Below, one piece after another: positions 1 through 12,478 of a stretch of DNA of 64,000 bases. Position 1 is the stretch's first letter. The number at the start of each line of letters is the position of its first letter. The notes below the pieces were generated by a model that worked only from the letters and a program-made list of their open reading frames with translations, was not told the DNA's origin and did not search any database. The translations under genes were made by a program, and so were the position numbers. This stretch comes from Arthrobacter sp. (GTDB taxonomy: Bacteria; Actinomycetota; Actinomycetes; Actinomycetales; Micrococcaceae): contig JAPLAM010000087.1 of assembly GCA_026393275.1 (NCBI GenBank), positions 1-64,000 on the forward strand. The letters run 5' to 3'.

Positions 1-1167
1 GGTGCCCAGGATGGAGCTCTTGCCGTTGCCGGCGAGGTTGTATTCCTGGGTCTCGACCTGGTCGTCGCCGAACTTGGCCTTCGCAGCCTTCTCGGAGTAA
101 CCGACGGTGGCGATCTCCGGCTCGGAGTACGTGACCTTGGGAATGTTGACGTCTTCGACGACCACCGGCTTCAGGCCGGCGATTTCCTCGGCCACGAAGA
201 TGCCCTGCTGGTAGCCGCGGTGCGCGAGCTGGACGCCCGGGACGATGTCGCCCACGGCGTAGATGTTGCCGACGCCGGTGTGCAGGCGCTCGTTGGTGAT
301 GACGAAGCCGCGGTCGATCGTCAGGCCGGCGTCCTCGTAGCCGAGGTTGGCCGTGACCGGGCCGCGGCCGACGGCGACCAGCAGGAGGTCCGCCTCGAAG
401 GTCTTGCCGTCAACGAGGGTGACCTTGACGCCGTCGTCGTTCTGCTCGACGCCCTGGAAGAAGACGCCGGTGGAGAACTTGATGCCGCGCTTCTTGAACG
501 CCCGCTCGAAAGCCTTGACGATCGTGGCGTCCTCGTTCGGAACCAGCGACGGCAGGCCTTCGACGATCGTGACGTCGACGCCGAACGACTTCCACACCGA
601 GGCGAACTCGACGCCGATCACGCCGCCGCCCAGGATGATGGCGCTCTTGGGGATGAAGTCCATGGTGAGGGCTTCGTCGGAGGTGATCACCTTGCCGCCG
701 ATTTCGAGGCCCGGCAGCGTGCGGGAGTACGAACCGGTCGCGAGGACGATGTTCTTGCCCTTGTACGCGGTGCCGTTCACGACGACGGTGTCGGTGCCCT
801 GGAGCTTGCCTTCACCTTCAATGACGGTGATGCCCTTCTTGGACTTGATGAGTCCCTGCAGGCCCTTGAACTTGCCGGCAATGATGCCGTCCTTGTACGC
901 ATTGACGGCGTTGATGTCGATGCTGTCCAGGGTCACGTTGACGCCGTACTTGGCGGAGTCGCGGGCGTGGTCGGCCAATTCCGCGGAGTGCAGCAGGGCC
1001 TTGGTGGGGATACAGCCGTTGTGCAGGCAGGTGCCGCCGAGCTTTCCCTTTTCGATGAGGCCGACGGTAAGGCCGAGCTGGACGGCGCGGAGCGCAGTTG
1101 CGTAGCCGCCGCTGCCGCCGCCGAGTACCAGGATGTCGAATTCTTGCGCAGTTGCCTGATCGGCCAC
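1..1167 (-). CDS. lpdA: Dihydrolipoyl dehydrogenase (E3), 3' end cut by window edge
   Basis: Flavoprotein that reoxidises dihydrolipoamide in the pyruvate and 2-oxoglutarate dehydrogenase complexes, reducing NAD+. The N-terminal 389 residues of a family usually about 460 long are present; the C-terminal dimerisation domain lies beyond base 1. Visible are the FAD-binding GGGSGGYA at residues 16-23, the redox-active disulfide C47-LHNG-C52 followed by IPTK, and the NAD-binding GGGVIGVEFA. The start is GTG at 1167, chosen because a GAGGGAG Shine-Dalgarno lies just upstream and the protein begins MADQATAQEFDILVLGG. It is followed at a distance by pepA on the same strand, an arrangement I recall as common in actinobacteria. 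Identity is certain at family level. Confidence 0.95.
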   Translation of the reverse strand, partial: MADQATAQEFDILVLGGGSGGYATALRAVQLGLTVGLIEKGKLGGTCLHNGCIPTKALLHSAELADHARDSAKYGVNVTLDSIDINAVNAYKDGIIAGKFKGLQGLIKSKKGITVIEGEGKLQGTDTVVVNGTAYKGKNIVLATGSYSRTLPGLEIGGKVITSDEALTMDFIPKSAIILGGGVIGVEFASVWKSFGVDVTIVEGLPSLVPNEDATIVKAFERAFKKRGIKFSTGVFFQGVEQNDDGVKVTLVDGKTFEADLLLVAVGRGPVTANLGYEDAGLTIDRGFVITNERLHTGVGNIYAVGDIVPGVQLAHRGYQQGIFVAEEIAGLKPVVVEDVNIPKVTYSEPEIATVGYSEKAAKAKFGDDQVETQEYNLAGNGKSSILGT

Positions 1168-1414
1168 TAAAACGCTCCCTCGCGTGAACGATGACACGAG
1201 AGTACGCATCATCTGGTCTTGGAACCTGTCTGCCGCGATTATGCGGGCCGGCCGGTTCCCTTTCGTTTGGAATTACTTCTGTTGGGAATTGCTGTGGAAC
1301 TACTGCTGTGAAGCTCAATGTTTTGAAACTACGGTTCACCTTAGCGAACGCCTAATCCATGCTCCACCTTGCCGTGGCGTTTGTGGACCGCATTGTGTCC
1401 AGTCTCACGCGGCC

Positions 1415-1444
1415 CTGTGGCCCGGGGATCAGCCCGGGGCACAG
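1415..1444. terminator. Hairpin downstream of pepA
   Basis: A 12-bp stem with one mismatch (CTGTGGCCCGGG against CCCGGGGCACAG) and a 6-nt loop lies about 45 bp past the pepA stop. There is no T-run on either strand, so it is a GC-rich, actinobacterial-style terminator at best. It is the only structure seen in the 322-bp gap 1168-1489; no gene was seen there. Confidence 0.45.
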
Positions 1445-1489
1445 GTCCGCATGAACGCTGGGCCTGCGGTGCCGGCGGCCGGGGTCCGC

Positions 1490-3016
1490 CTAGACAGCCT
1501 TCGCGAGGATGTCTTCGACGTAGGCCACCAGGGTGCGAACCGTGCAACCGGTGCCCTGCTTGTGGTTGTAACCGTAAGGGCTGCCGTTGTTGAAGGACGG
1601 CCCGGCGATGTCGATGTGGGCCCACGGGATCTGCCCGCCGTCCTTGGCCTGGCCGACGAATTCGCGCAGGAAGACGGCTGCCGTCATCATGCCGCCGTGG
1701 CGTTCGCCGATGTTGGCGATGTCCGCCACCTGCGAGTCCAGGCTGGGGCGCAGTTCTTCGGGCAGCGGCATCGGCCAGATTAGCTCGCCGGCGCGGTCGG
1801 CCGCGGCCTTGATCGCGCCGGTGACGGAGTCGGCGCCCATCACCCCGGCGGTGCGGTCGCCCAGGGCGATCAGCTGGGCTCCGGTGAGGGTGGCGACGTC
1901 GATGATCGCATCCGGGTACTCCTGGCTGGCGGCCACGATCCCGTCGGCCATGACCAGTCGGCCCTCGGCGTCGGTGTTCAGGACCTCGACGGTCTTGCCG
2001 CCGAATATGGTCAGCACGTCGGCGGGGCGCTGGGCCGCGCCGGAGGGCATGTTCTCCGCGATGCACAGCCAGGCGGTCGCCTTCACCGGCAAGCCCAGTT
2101 CGGCGAGGGCCAGGACGGTGTTGAGGACGACGGCGGCGCCGGCCATGTCGGACTTCATCTCGCCCATGCCCAGGTGCGGCTTGAGCGAGATTCCGCCGGT
2201 GTCGAACGTGATGCCCTTGCCCACCAGCGCGATTTTGGCGGTTGCCTTGGCAGGGGCGTATTCGACCTTGACCAGGCGCGGCTGCCGGGTGGAACCCTTG
2301 CCGACACCGAGGATGCCGCCGAAGCCGTCCTTCTCCAGACGCTTCTCGTCCCAGACCGTGACCTTCACCGGCAGGCCCTTCGCCAGATCCTTGGCGGCTT
2401 CGGCGAAGGTTTCGGGGTAGAGGTGGCTCGGCGGCTGGTTCACCAGCGAGCGGGTGGCGTTGACAGCCTTGCCGATCAGGGCGGCCCGCTCCAGCACCGG
2501 GGCCAGCGCCTTGTCCGCGGCGAGGTCGGTGAGGATCCGGACGCTCTTGACCGGGTCCTTGCGGCCGTCCTGCGCGGTGCGGTATTCGTTGAAGGAGTAG
2601 GCGCCCATCGCAGCGCCTTCGGCGACGGCGGCGGCGGCGGCGAGGTCCGGCGTCGGAAGCGCGAGGGTGACGGTGGCGATGCCGGCGAGCTGACGGATCG
2701 CCGAGCCGGCGGCGCGGCGCAGGGCTTCCTCCGAAAGCGGGGTACCCGCGGTGACCTTGCCGACGCCGGCGAGGACGAGGACGGACGCGCCGGCCTCCGG
2801 AAGTCCGGGGAGGCGGTGCACCTGGTCCACTGCGCCGGTGAGGCCGAGAACGCCCAGCGACTCCGCCAGCGCCTCGGCCGCCTTGGCGCTCAGCGGGTTG
2901 TCCAGCAGCACAGGGCCGTCGGCGCCCTGCCCCACGCCCACGACGAGGGCGTCGGACGGCGACTTCTTCAAGTCTCCGGCGATCGCACTCAGCTTGACTT
3001 CGGTATTCTTAAGCAC
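1490..3016 (-). CDS. pepA: Leucyl aminopeptidase (M17 family)
   Basis: Cytosolic metallo-aminopeptidase releasing N-terminal residues from peptides; 508 residues, normal for the family. The C-terminal catalytic domain shows GKGITFDTGG (about residue 267) with the following K/D metal ligands, and the M17 signature NTDAEGRL (about 346-353). I chose GTG at 3016 (VLKNTEVKLSAIAGDL) because GAGGACT sits about 8 bp upstream; an in-frame ATG at 3061 would add 15 residues but has no good ribosome-binding site. It is divergent from the PAC2 gene. A weak promoter candidate lies upstream (TTGAAC at 3174-3179 and TACGAT at 3149-3154 on the minus strand, but with a 19-bp spacer). Confidence 0.95.
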   Translation of the reverse strand: MLKNTEVKLSAIAGDLKKSPSDALVVGVGQGADGPVLLDNPLSAKAAEALAESLGVLGLTGAVDQVHRLPGLPEAGASVLVLAGVGKVTAGTPLSEEALRRAAGSAIRQLAGIATVTLALPTPDLAAAAAVAEGAAMGAYSFNEYRTAQDGRKDPVKSVRILTDLAADKALAPVLERAALIGKAVNATRSLVNQPPSHLYPETFAEAAKDLAKGLPVKVTVWDEKRLEKDGFGGILGVGKGSTRQPRLVKVEYAPAKATAKIALVGKGITFDTGGISLKPHLGMGEMKSDMAGAAVVLNTVLALAELGLPVKATAWLCIAENMPSGAAQRPADVLTIFGGKTVEVLNTDAEGRLVMADGIVAASQEYPDAIIDVATLTGAQLIALGDRTAGVMGADSVTGAIKAAADRAGELIWPMPLPEELRPSLDSQVADIANIGERHGGMMTAAVFLREFVGQAKDGGQIPWAHIDIAGPSFNNGSPYGYNHKQGTGCTVRTLVAYVEDILAKAV

Positions 3017-3352
3017 GCGGACAGTCCTCAATTCTCTTTGATATTTCGGCAGGAACTGCATGTTCGGCGCCCTGCCTTGGGTACCTGAGCCACCGTCGGC
3101 ATTGCACGCAAGCCGGTGTCTGCACGGCCATCTCTAAGGCCAGTTCCGATCGTAGTCTCTACCCGGCGCCGGAGTTCAATTTAATGAGAGCTGGCCCACA
3201 GCCGGGGCAGGAATTACCCCGGCGGGCGGCGCGTTGTAGCAGGTGTCGGCCCGTATGCCGGGCCTGCGCCCGGTCCCGCGAGGTCCCGCCCGCCGGGACC
3301 CGTCGCGGCGCTGCCGCCCCCTTTACCTGCCACGCGAAAGGAACATGCCGTG

Positions 3353-4288
3353 ATGGAACGGATTTCCGGCTCCCTGCTGGACCCCGAAACGCTGTACGTC
3401 CGTGATGACGCGCTGTTCCGCAATCCCGAACTGCACGGGCTGAACCTGCTCATGGGCTTCACCGGCTTCGCCGATGCCGGCCACGTCGTCAAACAGATCA
3501 CCGCGGAACTGCTCGACACCCTCGACGCCGAGCTCATCGTCGAGTTCGACGCCGACCAGCTGATCGACTACCGCTCCCGGCGGCCCCAGGTGAGCTTCGT
3601 TGAGGACCACCTGCAGGACTACCAGCCGCCGCGCCTGGCCCTGTACCGGCTGATCGACGGGCTTGGGAAGCCGTTCCTGCTGCTGGCCGGGTTCGAGCCG
3701 GACCTGCAGTGGGAGCGCTTTGCCCGCGCAGTGGTCGGCATCGTGCAGGAGCTGGACGTCAACCTCGCGGCCTGGATCCACTCCATCCCGATGCCGGTGC
3801 CGCACACGCGCCCGGTCGGCGTCACGGTGCACGGCAACCGGCCCGAGCTGATCGAGGGCATCTCGGTCTGGAAGCCCACCGTCGAGGTGCCCGCCGCCGT
3901 CGGCCACATCCTCGAACTCCGGCTGATCGACGCGGGCCGGAACATTGCCGGCTACGTGATTCACGTCCCGCACTACCTTGCCGAGGCCGAGTACCCGACG
4001 GCCGCCGTCGCCGGGCTGGAATACCTTGGCGCGGCGACCTCGCTGATGCTTCCCACGGACCGCCTCCGCGAGGCCGGCCGGGAAGTCGGCACGCAGATCG
4101 CCGAACAGATCGATGCCTCCGACGAGGTCCGGCAGGTCGTGGCCCGGCTGGAAACCAAGTACGACGAGAAGGCCGAGGGAACGGTGCGCCGGTCCCTGCT
4201 CGCGGACGAAAACGACCAGCTCCCCAACGCCGATGCGCTCGGCGCCGCCGTCGAGGCCTACCTGGCCCGCGAAGAACCGATCGAATAA
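3353..4288 (+). CDS. PAC2 family protein
   Basis: 311 residues, resembling the PAC2 (proteasome assembly chaperone 2-like, ATP-grasp-associated) family that is widespread in actinobacteria. Recognisable stretches are LLMGFTGFADAGHVVKQI near the N-terminus, LIVEFDADQLIDYRSRRP, and VHGNRPELIEGI in the middle. The biochemical role of bacterial members is unknown to me. The start is uncertain: GTG at 3350 directly precedes ATG at 3353, and both are served by GAAAGGAA at 3335-3342. The gene is monocistronic or reads toward the MFS gene 49 bp downstream. The 333-bp gap before it (3017-3349) holds the divergent promoter region and no further gene. Confidence 0.82.
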   Translation: MERISGSLLDPETLYVRDDALFRNPELHGLNLLMGFTGFADAGHVVKQITAELLDTLDAELIVEFDADQLIDYRSRRPQVSFVEDHLQDYQPPRLALYRLIDGLGKPFLLLAGFEPDLQWERFARAVVGIVQELDVNLAAWIHSIPMPVPHTRPVGVTVHGNRPELIEGISVWKPTVEVPAAVGHILELRLIDAGRNIAGYVIHVPHYLAEAEYPTAAVAGLEYLGAATSLMLPTDRLREAGREVGTQIAEQIDASDEVRQVVARLETKYDEKAEGTVRRSLLADENDQLPNADALGAAVEAYLAREEPIE

Positions 4289-4325
4289 ATACTATTTATG
4301 ACGAACGGGGCACAGGCGAACGGGG

Positions 4326-4331
4326 CATAAT
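4326..4331 (+). promoter_or_regulatory. -10-like box of a probable leaderless promoter for the MFS gene
   Basis: CATAAT followed by exactly 6 nt and then the GTG start at 4338. No Shine-Dalgarno is visible in between apart from a G-run. It fits the TAnnnT-N6-start pattern seen repeatedly in this window. Confidence 0.5.
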
Positions 4332-4337
4332 GGGGGA

Positions 4338-5669
4338 GTGACCTCCCCCCGCGCCTGGCTGATCTGGATCATCGGGGTCTTCGCGTACCTGGTGGCGGTG
4401 AGCCAGCGCACCTCCTTCGGCGTCGTGGGGCTGGAAGCGACTGCCCGCTTCCATGCCAGCGCCGCCGAGATCTCCTTCTTCACCGTCCTGCAGCTGCTGG
4501 TCTACGCCGCCCTGCAGATCCCGGTCGGGGTGCTCGTGGACCGCTTCGGATCGCGCGCGATGCTGGCCGGCGGTGCCCTGCTGATGGGGCTCGGGCAGTT
4601 CGAGCTGGCTTTCGCCGACAGCATCCCCGGCGGCGTCCTGGGCCGCGTGCTGGTGGGCGCCGGCGATGCGATGACCTTCGTCTCCGTGATCAGGCTCATC
4701 CCGCTCTGGTTCGCCCCGTCCAAGGTGCCGCTGCTCACCCAGCTGACGGGCATGTCCGGCCAGCTCGGCCAGCTCTTCAGCGTGGTGCCGTTCGCGATCA
4801 TCCTGCACGCCGCCGGCTGGACCCCCGCCTTCCTGACCCTGGCCGGCATGTCCGGGCTCGCAATCGTGCTGGTGGTGGTGCTGCTGCAGGACCTCCCGCC
4901 CGGACATCCCGCCCCGAAACCGTCGCAGGGGTTGCGGGCCACCGGCGTTTCCCTCTCCGCGGCCTGGCGGCAGCCGGGCACCCGGCTGGGGATGTGGAGC
5001 CACTTCACGGTGCAATTCAGCGGCACCGTCTTCGCCATGACCTGGGGCTACCCATTCCTGCTCTCGGCCCAGGGGCTGGACGCCGCCACCGTGTCGGCTC
5101 TGATGGCCCTCTACGTGGCCGCCGGAATTGCCTCCGGGCCGCTGATGGGCAGCTTCGTGGCCCGCCACCCCCTCCGCCGCTCCACCATGGTGCTGCTGAT
5201 CTCCGGCGCCACGGCGGCGGCCTGGGCCACCGTGCTGCTGCAGCCAGCCCGCTCACCGCTCTGGCTGCTCGCCGGCCTCGTGGTGGTCCTTGCCATCGGC
5301 GGCCCCGGCTCGATGATCGGCTTCGACTTCGCCCGGACCTTCAACCCCGCCCACCGGATCGGAACCGCCACCGGGATCGTCAACGTGGGCGGATTCATCG
5401 CCGCGCTGCTGTCCATCTTCCTGATCGGGGTGACCCTGGACGCCCTCCACCTGGCCGGACTCTCGCCGGAGGGGCTCTACAGCCTCGGCGCGTTCCGGGT
5501 GGCGCTGTGCGTGCAGTTCGTGCTGCTGGCGGTCGGCGCCACGGCCATCCTCGTCATCAGGCGGAAGGTGCGCCGGCAGATGGCGGCACAAGGGGTCGTG
5601 GTGCCGCCGCTGCTCAAGACGCTGGCAGGGCGACGCCGTCCCGCCGCGGAGCGCCGCAGCGCCCCCTGA
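4338..5669 (+). CDS. MFS transporter
   Basis: Major facilitator superfamily permease of 443 residues with about 12 hydrophobic segments, starting LIWIIGVFAYLVAVSQRTSFG. The loop after TM2 carries the family signature as VDRFGSRAMLAGG (consensus GxLaDRxGrr). Substrate cannot be told from sequence. The C-terminus is short, basic and cytosolic (RRKVRRQ... then RRRPAAERR). The GTG start is favoured by the leaderless-type box immediately upstream. No regulator is adjacent. Confidence 0.85.
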   Translation: MTSPRAWLIWIIGVFAYLVAVSQRTSFGVVGLEATARFHASAAEISFFTVLQLLVYAALQIPVGVLVDRFGSRAMLAGGALLMGLGQFELAFADSIPGGVLGRVLVGAGDAMTFVSVIRLIPLWFAPSKVPLLTQLTGMSGQLGQLFSVVPFAIILHAAGWTPAFLTLAGMSGLAIVLVVVLLQDLPPGHPAPKPSQGLRATGVSLSAAWRQPGTRLGMWSHFTVQFSGTVFAMTWGYPFLLSAQGLDAATVSALMALYVAAGIASGPLMGSFVARHPLRRSTMVLLISGATAAAWATVLLQPARSPLWLLAGLVVVLAIGGPGSMIGFDFARTFNPAHRIGTATGIVNVGGFIAALLSIFLIGVTLDALHLAGLSPEGLYSLGAFRVALCVQFVLLAVGATAILVIRRKVRRQMAAQGVVVPPLLKTLAGRRRPAAERRSAP

Positions 5670-5736
5670 CCGGACTCGTCCGCACCGCTTGTCCACATAG
5701 GGAAGATGCCGGGCTGCCGCCCTGGCCGGACCGGGC

Positions 5737-5742
5737 GAGGCT
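5737..5742 (+). promoter_or_regulatory. -10-like box of a possible leaderless promoter for the DUF4192 gene
   Basis: GAGGCT, 6 nt, then ATG at 5749. It keeps the two most conserved -10 positions (A2 and T6) but not T1, so it is the weakest of the set. Confidence 0.35.
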
Positions 5743-5748
5743 GTGCTT

Positions 5749-7080
5749 ATGACAGCTCCCGACCATCTGAAAGTCACCGGCCCCGAAGACATCCTGGGCT
5801 TCATCCCGCATTCGCTGGGCTACTGGCCGGCCAACAGCCTCGTCGCCATGACCATGCAGGGGAAACGGCTCGGTGCCACCCTGCGCGTCGACCTCCCAGG
5901 ACCATCCCGCTGCCGCGGCCCCGGGCTGGCCGTCTTCGCCCGGAACGTCCGCGACTATCTCGAGGCCGACGCCGACGCCGACGGCATCCTGCTTGCCATC
6001 TTCGCTGGCCCGGGCGGCGACGACGGGGGCGATCGGTGCAGCGACGGCGGCGAAGACCACGGCGGCGGCAAGGACGGCGGCGGCCCGGGCTCGCCTGCGC
6101 TGGCCAGACTCCTGCGCGAGCTGGAGCGCGTCCTCGGTGCGGCGGGCCTGCCGGTACGGGACGCCTGGCTGATCGGCGAGCAGTTCTGGCGCAATGCCTA
6201 CTGCACCGATACCTCGTGCTGCCCGCCTGCCGGCCGGCCGATCGAGGAAATTCGGAACAGCCGCCTCAACGCCGAGCTCGTCTACCGGGGCAGCAGCGTC
6301 GGCGCCGCCCCGGCGGTGTCCGCGGCCGCACCGGATCGGAGCGAGCCGGCGGTGCTGGAGGCCGAGGAGCGTTGGGCGAGCGAATTCTCCGGGCGTTGGC
6401 GGGATCGGGCGCAGTTCGGCGCGGTGCTGGACGTGTGGCAGCGCGTGCTCCCTGCCGGCGTGATCCCTGCTGCGCTGCCGCCCGGCCTGGCCGGCTACCT
6501 GAGGGCCACCCTGTGCGTGGCAGCGTGGCGGGACGCGGTCCTCGTGATGGCGGCCGCGGGACGCGACGCCGCAGAAGCCGGCGCCGAGGAGTTCGGCATG
6601 TTCGAGGGCGGCTCGGGCAGGCCCGCACCGCTGCCCGAGCTCGACGGATTCCCGGCACCACGGACGGCCACCGCGCCAGCGGCGCCGAAGTCCGCGGCCG
6701 CCGCTGTTGCAGCCGGTGTTGCCGGGGTGGTGGCAGGGGCAGGGGCAGCCGGGACCCCGGGTTACGGGGACGTGCTCCTGGGCCTCGAACCGGCAGTACC
6801 GGACTGGGCCCGCCTGGGCGCACTCGACCGGGTCCTCGTGCAGCTCGGAGACTGCGGAGGCGGGGAAGCCCGGGCCGCGTCGCTCACCGCCCGGGGCTGG
6901 ATTGAATGGTGCCGCGGCCGGGGATCGTTCGCCGACGCGCTGTTCACCTCGGCCGCCGTCGAACAGCCCGGCTACCGGCTGGCCGAACTGCTGGCGGAGC
7001 TGGTCCGCCGCGGAACCCTGTGCGGCTGGGCCCGGCGGAGGGAGGCAGCCTGGCAGAAGTTCGATCCGGACGCGGCCTGA
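5749..7080 (+). CDS. DUF4192 domain-containing protein
   Basis: 443 residues matching the actinobacterial DUF4192 family: the N-terminus reads DILGFIPHSLGYWPANSLVAMTM, typical of it. Function unknown. An Asp/Gly-rich low-complexity insert sits around residues 90-110 and an Ala/Val/Gly-rich stretch around 305-335. The C-terminal part (LDRVLVQLGDCGGGEARAASLTARGWIEWCRGRGS...) is helical and resembles the usual C-terminal half of the family. ATG at 5749 is chosen over GTG at 5743 by spacing from the -10-like element. It is the last gene before the terminator ahead of sigA. Confidence 0.8.
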   Translation: MTAPDHLKVTGPEDILGFIPHSLGYWPANSLVAMTMQGKRLGATLRVDLPGPSRCRGPGLAVFARNVRDYLEADADADGILLAIFAGPGGDDGGDRCSDGGEDHGGGKDGGGPGSPALARLLRELERVLGAAGLPVRDAWLIGEQFWRNAYCTDTSCCPPAGRPIEEIRNSRLNAELVYRGSSVGAAPAVSAAAPDRSEPAVLEAEERWASEFSGRWRDRAQFGAVLDVWQRVLPAGVIPAALPPGLAGYLRATLCVAAWRDAVLVMAAAGRDAAEAGAEEFGMFEGGSGRPAPLPELDGFPAPRTATAPAAPKSAAAAVAAGVAGVVAGAGAAGTPGYGDVLLGLEPAVPDWARLGALDRVLVQLGDCGGGEARAASLTARGWIEWCRGRGSFADALFTSAAVEQPGYRLAELLAELVRRGTLCGWARRREAAWQKFDPDAA

Positions 7081-7084
7081 GCCG

Positions 7085-7111
7085 CGGCGGCCCGGGCCGC
7101 CGTCTTTCGTT
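7085..7111 (+). terminator. Rho-independent-type terminator of the DUF4192 gene
   Basis: An 18-bp perfect GC palindrome (CGGCGGCCC and its complement, 7085-7102) followed directly by TCTTTCGTT, 5 bp after the stop codon. Confidence 0.65.
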
Positions 7112-7291
7112 GCCCCGGCAGATCCGAGGCCCCAATCCGGAAAATCGTGAGACAATGGTTGCCGAGACCCGGTTGGGTCCGTGTATCGAGTGCGTGTAGC
7201 GAACCTTGGAAACAGGGAACATTACGGTCGCCCCGGCAGTTGTAGTGAATGACTCTGCTGGTCGTGATTGCGCCTGATGTGAAACACGGAC

Positions 7292-7324
7292 TTGACAGGG
7301 TCATAGTGGTGTTGCCCGTATGGT
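7292..7324 (+). promoter_or_regulatory. Possible sigA promoter region
   Basis: A consensus -35 hexamer TTGACA at 7292-7297 lies 60 bp before the sigA start. No convincing -10 sits at 17 bp; the best T/A-rich match, TATGGT at 7319-7324, is 21 bp away. The call rests mainly on the -35 and its position. Confidence 0.3.
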
Positions 7325-7356
7325 GATTCCACAGACCGCCGCTAGAAAGGTTTTCT

Positions 7357-8682
<1,326 letters not shown>

Positions 8683-8710
8683 GCACGGGCGAAGCCCCAG
8701 GCAAGCCGGC

Positions 8711-8776
8711 GCGGGGTCACTCCCGGTCCGTAATCCTCTGGATTCATGGGCCGGGAGTGACCCCGCTTTGCCTTTT
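8711..8776 (+). terminator. sigA terminator, long hairpin
   Basis: A perfect 16-bp stem (GCGGGGTCACTCCCGG at 8711-8726 with its complement at 8751-8766), 24-nt loop, then a T-rich tail TTTGCCTTTT. It starts 28 bp after the sigA stop. Confidence 0.8.
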
Positions 8777-8803
8777 GAAGGCAGTCTAACCAGGCAGATT
8801 AAC

Positions 8804-8839
8804 AAAGCAGGGCCCCTCCTAGCGGAGGGGCCCTGCTTT
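8804..8839. terminator. Bidirectional terminator between sigA and the DUF7455 gene
   Basis: A perfect 16-bp stem (AAAGCAGGGCCCCTCC and complement) with a TAGC tetraloop. A-tract and T-tract flank the GC stem on both sides, so it can act in either direction, between the convergent sigA and DUF7455 genes. Confidence 0.85.
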
Positions 8840-8857
8840 CATGTCCTACGTCGACGT

Positions 8858-9079
8858 CTAATCGACTGGAATCGGCGCCTTCTCGTTGAGGCGGCCCGAC
8901 TCGTCGTGCCAGTCCGAACTGAGCGGCCTGAGGTTCGGTTCTACGGCGCGTGCGTGGTGAGCGCAGAAGAGCAGTTCACCGCCGGAGGCTCCGAGAACAA
9001 CCCGGACGTATGCCTGGGCTCCGCAACGGTCGCACCGGTCAACGGTGGTGAGTGTGCGATCCGCAACTGCTGTAGTCAT
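8858..9079 (-). CDS. DUF7455-type small zinc-ribbon protein
   Basis: 73-residue protein with C16xxC19 ... C39xxH42, a likely zinc site; the rest is short and polar. Such proteins (DUF7455) sit between the primary sigma factor and parE in many actinobacteria; function unknown to me. ATG at 9079 is chosen because AAGGAGG lies 7 bp upstream and the 25 residues that a further-upstream start would add look non-coding. The minus-strand upstream region has TATATAAGG about 20-30 bp before the start, a possible -10. It is divergent from parE. Confidence 0.8.
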   Translation of the reverse strand: MTTAVADRTLTTVDRCDRCGAQAYVRVVLGASGGELLFCAHHARAVEPNLRPLSSDWHDESGRLNEKAPIPVD

Positions 9080-9319
9080 GTTCGGCCTCCTTGGTAGATC
9101 GATACACCTTATATAACCAGCATTCGCAGCGATTCCATGCCAAGGATGGGTCAAGTTCGCTGACCGCGTATCACGGTCCCGTAACGGCCTGTGCCGGGTG
9201 TCCGTTGCCTTGTTCGCCGGGTTGTCCCTTCGGGGAGTGGCAACCCGGAGTCCGGCGGCAAGCCGACTAACCTAGGAAGAGCGTCTTACACGTTTCATCC
9301 CCGAAGGAGTTCCCCACCC

Positions 9320-11428
<2,109 letters not shown>

Positions 11429-11470
11429 CCGGCGCCCGGTCCGGCGCCTCACCCGAGGCTCAGCCGGGGC

Positions 11471-12472
11471 TCAGCCGAGCAGGCCGGGGACGATCAGCAA
11501 CGCCGTCGGCAGGGCCAACAGCAGCAGGCAGGCGCCGAGTACCGCGTAACGCAGCGGCTCGGGCAGCGGCGGCCGGGGGGTGAGCAGCCGGCTGACGCGG
11601 GAGGCGGTAATGACGGCCGGGCCCGCGCCGCCGGTGGCACCGGGCTGGCCGGCGTCGGACACCGCCGAAGCGTCACCGAAGGCCATCCGGGCCTCCGACG
11701 TGCCGTTGGTCCCGGCCGTGCCCGCGCCGCTCGCCACGATCGCGATCGCCTTGATCAGGCTGGCCTTGCTCTCCGTCTTGAGTGCGACGTCGTCGGCCAG
11801 CATCTCGATCAGCGAGCTGACGGCTTCCTGGGCAAGCCGGGTGGTGGGCAGCCAGGGAAGGGCTTGCCGCCAGGCCGCGAACGCCCACAGCAGCAGGTGG
11901 TGGCGCTGGCTCAGGTGGGCGTTCTCGTGGATGATGACCGCGCGCAGCTCGTCAGGTTGCAGGGCCGCCATCAGCCCGCGGGAAAGCACCGTGACGGAAC
12001 GGGCACCGCCCGGCAGGCAGTAGGCCACGGGGGAGTCGTGGCTGATGACCATGGTCCGGGGGCCGTCGGCGGACGGGAAGGCCAACAGGGCCAGGAGCTC
12101 CCGGTGCCTGCGCCGCTGGCGCTGGATCTTGTAGTAGGTGAGCAGCAGCGTAAAGACCAGGTGGGCGCTCAACAGGGCGGCGGCGGAGAGCGCGAAGATA
12201 TGCCAGAATCCCAGCACCGTGGTCGGTTCATTGCGGAAGACCATGCCCGCCAGCGACCGGAGGCCTGCCAGCAGGGTGTCCCCGGCCGGCTCCAGGCCGT
12301 AGACCAGCATGGCCCCGATCATGGACAGGCCGCCGGCCAGGGCGATGGCCTGCCAGAGCAGCATGGCCGTCGAGGGCGAGCGGGCCGGCCACTGGGCACG
12401 GGAAAGAAGGATAGGCACCGGCCACGCCAGTACTATCGCCAGGACCGCCAGAAAATATGAGGTCCAGAACAT
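11471..12472 (-). CDS. M56 family membrane metallopeptidase (BlaR1/MecR1-like, without sensor domain)
   Basis: 333-residue membrane protein with about three N-terminal transmembrane segments (residues 4-23, 38-60, 88-113) and one at the C-terminus (about 305-330). The zinc protease motif is H182-ENA-H186, with a third ligand likely at E223 in EMLADD. In BlaR1/MecR1 this domain, once activated, leads to cleavage of the BlaI/MecI repressor. Here the extracytoplasmic penicillin-binding sensor domain is absent (BlaR1 is about 600 residues), so the signal is unknown. It lies 6 bp downstream of the blaI-type gene and is surely co-transcribed. Mycobacterial Rv1845c/Rv1846c is the closest arrangement I know. 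Confidence 0.88.
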   Translation of the reverse strand: MFWTSYFLAVLAIVLAWPVPILLSRAQWPARSPSTAMLLWQAIALAGGLSMIGAMLVYGLEPAGDTLLAGLRSLAGMVFRNEPTTVLGFWHIFALSAAALLSAHLVFTLLLTYYKIQRQRRRHRELLALLAFPSADGPRTMVISHDSPVAYCLPGGARSVTVLSRGLMAALQPDELRAVIIHENAHLSQRHHLLLWAFAAWRQALPWLPTTRLAQEAVSSLIEMLADDVALKTESKASLIKAIAIVASGAGTAGTNGTSEARMAFGDASAVSDAGQPGATGGAGPAVITASRVSRLLTPRPPLPEPLRYAVLGACLLLLALPTALLIVPGLLG

Positions 12473-12478
12473 CCGGTG

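Noticed and set aside
8683..8857. Small RNA gene in the sigA to DUF7455 interval
   Set aside because: Two strong hairpins explain the structure as terminators; no promoter for a separate RNA was found.
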